Shown here: in pieces, positions 6,580 through 9,756 of the stretch
How positions within the stretch are numbered: position 1 is the first letter of the stretch
Layout: each line of letters begins with the position of its first letter
Assembly: GCA_903944755.1 (NCBI GenBank)
Contig: CAJATB010000078.1
Location: forward strand, 1 to 9,756
From: an uncultured Bacteroidota bacterium
Lineage (GTDB): Bacteria > Bacteroidota > Bacteroidia > Chitinophagales > Chitinophagaceae
Length of the DNA stretch: 9,756 nucleotides
Direction: 5' to 3'
Program-made: the position numbers and the translations under genes
Notes under the pieces: generated by a model
What the model saw: the letters and a program-made list of their open reading frames with translations, nothing else
What the model was told of the DNA's origin: nothing
Databases searched by the model: none

Positions 6580-6584
6580 TCCTT
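6571..6584 (+). repeat. Perfect 14-bp palindrome at the GT9-like stop codon, followed by T-run
   Basis: AAGGATTAATCCTT is its own reverse complement and overlaps the TAA stop (6577-6579). It is followed by A and TTTTT (6586-6590). As RNA it would form only a 5-bp stem with a UUAA loop, weak for a terminator. It lies in the 29-bp gap before the polymerase gene and could tune expression, bind a protein, or be chance. Confidence 0.3.
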
Positions 6585-6608
6585 ATTTTTGGGTGAACAA
6601 CTGTATTC

Positions 6609-7955
6609 ATGTTTCTATTCTCTCTTATTTTTATAGGCGTTTTTATGTATGCGCTAAATAATATCTTTAAAAATAAAGAAGAAGCCCTACTTACTTTTAT
6701 TATTGTTTGCCTACCTATTTATGTTACCGCCTTGTCGGTTTCATTACTAATTGGACTAGGCAGTATTGTTCCCCTTTTACAATATTCAAAAGAATTTATT
6801 GTACTTGTAACTTTGGCACTATTAATTGTACGACTTAAGCAAAAAATTAAATGGCATTTTTTTGACAAATTAGTATTGGCCTATTTGTTTTTTGTTTTCC
6901 TATATAATATACTTCCTGTTGGCCCTTTAAACTTGTACCAAAAACTAGTTGCCACCAAGAGTATCACCTTTTTTTGTTTCGTTTACTTTGCGGGCAGGTT
7001 AATGCCTTATAAAAAAATTAATGCAAATAAGTACTTGTCTTATATTGGACTAGTGGCTATAGGTGCTGGTGCAGTAACTTTTATAGAATGGTTTATGGAC
7101 AGGCATTTACAAACCCTTACCGGTTATGCTAATTTTGTTTGGCACTATTACAACCAGCCCGATGGCGGACACTATGGTTTAACATGGACTTTTGAAGCCG
7201 AAAATGGACTAAAGCGTTTTGCTAGTTTTTTTTCAATGCCTTTGGAACATGCTGCTTCAACTATTTTAAGTATTGCAGCCATTGGCGCTTTAGCGACAAA
7301 GGATAATAATAAAATTGTGCTAAATAAATTTTTACTTACTGCCTTATTAGCCACTTTAGTTTCTGTTTTATTTGCAGTTTCACGCGCTTCCCTTGTTAGC
7401 TACTTTTTAGTCATTTACTTTTATGCGCTTATTACTTTACGCTTGCAATTATTAAAATGGATTCATTATGGTTTTTTTGCAGTTGTTATTTTATTCTTGT
7501 TTTATATAAAGGGAGATATTTATGATTTCGCATTTAACACCATTACTTTCTCCAACTCGTCTAGCTTATCGCATATTCTTGCCTGGACCGAAGGTATTGA
7601 AAGCTTAATGGCAAACCCTTTAGGTATTGGCCTTGGCAGTTCGGGTAATGTAGCTAACACTTTTGGAGAATCACTTGGCGGGGAAAATGAATTACTAATT
7701 ATTGGCATTCAGGTGGGTATTATTCCTTTAATTTTATATGCATGGATGTACGTGTACACCATTTTTAAAACAGTTTATGTTTTTAACAATAAAAAGGGAA
7801 AGCTGCGCAAATTGGCTTTGTTTTTACTTCTAACAAAAATTGGCTTAATTATTCCTACACTTACTTCCGAAGCAGAATCCTATTTATACATTAGTTATGT
7901 TAGCTGGTTTTTTACCGGCTATTTAATAAACCTTATTAGCATTCATGAGAAATAG
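6609..7955 (+). CDS. wzy: Wzy-type O-antigen polymerase / O-antigen-ligase family membrane protein
   Basis: A 448-residue protein with about 12-14 hydrophobic segments, including 2-16, 28-50, 62-76, 118-132, 143-160, 212-230, 240-279 (two), 285-301, 362-392 (two), 400-417 and 428-444. A periplasmic-type loop carries LKRFASFFSMPLEHAA (201-216), matching the R..G.f..P pattern of the Wzy_C/ligase family. VSRASLVSY (257-265) is the conserved SR(A/G) helix, and HILAWTEGIESLMANPLGIG (322-341) followed by GENELLIIGIQVGI (358-371) is the W...PL.G.G plus H/EN..L signature. The position among glycosyltransferases, with a Wzx gene in the window, favours the polymerase role: joining flipped repeat units in the periplasm. 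A ligase role cannot be excluded from sequence. The start at 6609 follows a 29-bp gap; the in-frame ATG at 6645 would cut into the first helix. The stop overlaps the next gene by 11 bp. Confidence 0.82.
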   Translation: MFLFSLIFIGVFMYALNNIFKNKEEALLTFIIVCLPIYVTALSVSLLIGLGSIVPLLQYSKEFIVLVTLALLIVRLKQKIKWHFFDKLVLAYLFFVFLYNILPVGPLNLYQKLVATKSITFFCFVYFAGRLMPYKKINANKYLSYIGLVAIGAGAVTFIEWFMDRHLQTLTGYANFVWHYYNQPDGGHYGLTWTFEAENGLKRFASFFSMPLEHAASTILSIAAIGALATKDNNKIVLNKFLLTALLATLVSVLFAVSRASLVSYFLVIYFYALITLRLQLLKWIHYGFFAVVILFLFYIKGDIYDFAFNTITFSNSSSLSHILAWTEGIESLMANPLGIGLGSSGNVANTFGESLGGENELLIIGIQVGIIPLILYAWMYVYTIFKTVYVFNNKKGKLRKLALFLLLTKIGLIIPTLTSEAESYLYISYVSWFFTGYLINLISIHEK

Positions 7956-9087
7956 TATTTTAGTTGGAGTTGATATTAGTGATTTAAAAGTGGCTGCAAC
8001 TGGTCAAAAAACTTTCTTGGCAGAATTGTATACCCAATTTAAGGCTATAGAAAAAAACACCTCGAGCAGCAGTGTTAAATTCGTTTACTTTTCTAGTCCA
8101 TTCCCCGTAGTCACCAGCCGCAATAAAATAGTATTACTTATGCAGCATTTGCTTTTCCAAACATGGAAACAAGTATTGCTTCCTATATATGCATGGGGCC
8201 GAGGTTGCCATATTGTTTTTTGTACCGATTATTTTGTCCCTTATTTTCATATGGGATTTAAAACAGTGCAAGTTTTTCATGATGCATTTTTTTTCGAGAA
8301 CCCCGAACATTATAATAAATACTGGTTTATTTTACATAAATACCTTGCGATGCCGGCAGCGCGGAAATCAAGTTTTATTATTACCCCTTCCAACTACGCC
8401 TTACAAAAAGTAAACGCTTTAGCAGGAATTCCAACTAATAAATTAGTGCGTATTTACGAAGCACCAAAAAGCTTGGAAAATACTATTGCCAATAGTAACG
8501 ACCCTTTACTTGCCGGCTTTATTCATTCAAAATATATTTTTCATGTTGGCGTTATGGAAATGCGAAAAAATATTTTAACCCTAATTAAGGCTTTTAATTT
8601 ATTACTGCAATTAGGTGGTGAAAACGCAAAGCTTAAACTTGTTTTAGCGGGTAAGGGCACTGGTCGCAACGAATCGGATTGCACAAAAAAAGTAATTGCA
8701 CTTATCCAAGAACTACAATTACAGGAGCAGGTTGTTTTAACCGGATACCTTACCGATACGCAATTATTAACTACCTATAAGCATGCATATATGTACGTTT
8801 TCCCTTCCCTAAACGAAGGATTTGGCATCCCCGTTTTAGAAGCTTTTAAAGCCAATATCCCTGTTTTAGTAGCGGACAATTCTTGCCTTCCCGAAATTGG
8901 GGGTGACGCTGTTATTAGTTTTGACCCTTTAAACGAGCAAGCTATTTGCGACAAAATGCAACTAGTGTTAAATAATCCTACTTTAAGAACCGAGTTAATA
9001 GCCAAGGGGCATAAACGTTTGACTATGTTTGGTTGGGAGCGCACTGCACGTGAACTAATACATGTATTTGAGCGAGCAGCTCAATAA
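7945..9087 (+). CDS. Glycosyltransferase family 4 (GT-B fold, mannosyltransferase-like)
   Basis: A 380-residue retaining GT-B transferase of normal length. The N-terminal domain has VGVDISDLKVAATG (7-20) with a small-residue loop at the first strand, and VFHDAFFFENP (110-120), the acceptor-side HD motif. The C-terminal donor domain contains FHVGVMEMRKN (199-209), where Arg207 and Lys208 would contact the donor phosphates, LVLAGKG (232-238), VVLTGYLTD (263-271), VFPSLNEGFGIPVLEAF (285-301) with the two glutamates of the EX7E motif at 291 and 299, and LPEIGGDA (315-322). The pattern is close to WbaZ/mannosyltransferase-type GT4 proteins of O-antigen loci. It should act in the cytoplasm on the lipid-linked repeat unit. 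ATGAGAAATAG joins its start to the polymerase stop (11-bp overlap), indicating coupled translation. The specific sugar is not determined. Confidence 0.9.
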   Translation: MRNSILVGVDISDLKVAATGQKTFLAELYTQFKAIEKNTSSSSVKFVYFSSPFPVVTSRNKIVLLMQHLLFQTWKQVLLPIYAWGRGCHIVFCTDYFVPYFHMGFKTVQVFHDAFFFENPEHYNKYWFILHKYLAMPAARKSSFIITPSNYALQKVNALAGIPTNKLVRIYEAPKSLENTIANSNDPLLAGFIHSKYIFHVGVMEMRKNILTLIKAFNLLLQLGGENAKLKLVLAGKGTGRNESDCTKKVIALIQELQLQEQVVLTGYLTDTQLLTTYKHAYMYVFPSLNEGFGIPVLEAFKANIPVLVADNSCLPEIGGDAVISFDPLNEQAICDKMQLVLNNPTLRTELIAKGHKRLTMFGWERTARELIHVFERAAQ

Positions 9088-9121
9088 ATTCGTTTAATTT
9101 GCAAGCTATTCCTTTACAATT

Positions 9122-9756
9122 ATGCAATTAAATAAGCCTTCTGTTTTATTACTACACAACACCTACCTATATAAAGGTGGGGAAGAAACAGTTGTGGCCG
9201 CCGAAATGGAAAGTTTACAACAAAGCGGCTTTAAGGTTTACTACAAGGAATATTCAAATGCCACTTTTGAAAATATTAGTATTAAATCAATACGCGCACC
9301 CTTAAATACAATTTTTAATTTCTTTTCCTTTCTTCAGCTTATTTACTTTATAAAGCGCAACCGTATTAAAACAGTGCATGCTCACAATATTTTTTACACC
9401 GCTTCCCCTTCGGTATTTTGGGCAGCTAAATTAGCAGGCGCCAAAACCGTAATGACCATTCATAATTACAGGCTATTTTGCTTAAGTGCTAATTTTTTTA
9501 GAAACAACCAAAATTGCTTTGAATGTAAACAAGGCAATAGTTTTAAGCATGGCATTAAAAATAAATGTTTTAAAAATTCATGGATAGCAAGTTTTACTTT
9601 AGCCTTTAGTATTCGATTTAACGATGCTATTGGTACTTGGACAAATAAAGTAGATTGCTTTATAGTACTAAATGAATTTACCAAACAGCTATTTATTGAA
9701 AAGGGGATTGCTGCACATAAAATTATTTTAAAAGCAAATTTCTTACCCAATACTTA
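9122..9756 (+). CDS. Glycosyltransferase family 4, N-terminal part (cut by right edge)
   Basis: Reading from ATG 9122 gives 211 codons open to the window end, 34 bp after the previous stop. It starts LLLHNTYLYKGGEETVV (9-25), the HN.Y..GGE..V opening of capsule-type GT4 transferases, and continues with HAHNIFYTASPSVFWAAKLAG (86-106), TIHNYRLFC (112-120) and VLNEFTKQLF (182-191), the last being the usual step into the linker between the two Rossmann domains. Four cysteines at 120, 132, 135 and 149, with FFRNNQ between the first two, form a pattern seen in this branch and may bind a metal or form disulfides. The donor-binding domain with its EX7E motif lies beyond the edge, so catalytic integrity cannot be judged. 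It is the fifth gene of the rightward unit and presumably adds another sugar to the same polymer. Confidence 0.85.
   Translation, partial: MQLNKPSVLLLHNTYLYKGGEETVVAAEMESLQQSGFKVYYKEYSNATFENISIKSIRAPLNTIFNFFSFLQLIYFIKRNRIKTVHAHNIFYTASPSVFWAAKLAGAKTVMTIHNYRLFCLSANFFRNNQNCFECKQGNSFKHGIKNKCFKNSWIASFTLAFSIRFNDAIGTWTNKVDCFIVLNEFTKQLFIEKGIAAHKIILKANFLPNT

Noticed and set aside
8189..8413. Same-strand open frame within the GT4 gene at 7945-9087, and a similar one at 2572-2790 within the methyltransferase gene
   Set aside because: They are out-of-frame readings of well-supported genes with no recognisable product.
8775..9044. Minus-strand open frame inside the GT4 gene, with similar ones at 4897-5079, 7172-7354, 7520-7708 and 9466-9750
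   Set aside because: Each is antisense to a convincing gene and shows no family features.
1..9756. Search by eye for tRNA or rRNA genes, CRISPR arrays, insertion sequences, transposases, integrases and toxin-antitoxin genes
   Set aside because: No cloverleaf, regularly spaced repeats, terminal inverted repeats or mobile-element proteins were seen.

Overview
This window looks like part of a surface-polysaccharide (capsule, exopolysaccharide or O-antigen) assembly locus from a member of the Bacteroidota. The pointers to that phylum are: AT-rich DNA; start codons mostly preceded by AT-rich sequence rather than strong Shine-Dalgarno motifs; the characteristic N-terminus of the long Bacteroidota SLBB/Wza-type export protein; and a lipoprotein whose sorting residues and beta-sandwich ending look Bacteroidota-like. 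I cannot name genus or species. All family assignments come from reading motifs, not from a database search.

Layout. (1) Positions 1-472, minus strand: the first 157 codons of a polysaccharide export outer-membrane protein that runs off the left edge. (2) 473-900: a 428-bp non-coding divergent region with a strong hairpin plus T-run, a run of eight Gs, a possible 5' UTR hairpin and a doubtful 53-codon ORF. (3) 901-1575, plus strand: an unrecognised small lipoprotein, probably a beta-sandwich protein. (4) 4840-1579, minus strand: a tight three-gene unit of Wzx-type flippase, SAM-dependent methyltransferase with an N-terminal Cys4 motif, and GT2 glycosyltransferase, converging on the lipoprotein gene with a 3-bp gap. 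(5) 4841-4903: a 63-bp divergent spacer. (6) 4904 to the right edge, plus strand: a five-gene run of a second GT2, a short GT9/heptosyltransferase-like protein, a Wzy/O-antigen-ligase-type membrane protein, a GT4 glycosyltransferase, and the start of another GT4 cut by the right edge.

How the genes fit together. Established knowledge of Wzx/Wzy pathways suggests this scheme: cytoplasmic glycosyltransferases build a lipid-linked repeat unit (five candidates here), the methyltransferase may decorate a sugar, Wzx flips the unit across the inner membrane, the Wzy-like protein polymerises it, and the SLBB protein belongs to the export machinery. The window has no initiating phosphoglycosyl transferase, no nucleotide-sugar synthesis genes and no Wzc/chain-length regulator; these presumably lie outside it. 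The sugar specificity of each transferase cannot be read from sequence alone.

I found no clearly new biological system. The most uncommon points are the orphan terminator-like hairpin and G-run in the 428-bp divergent region, the lone plus-strand lipoprotein gene between two minus-strand units, the GT2 paralogues on opposite strands either side of the flippase and methyltransferase genes, and the unusually short GT9-like protein.
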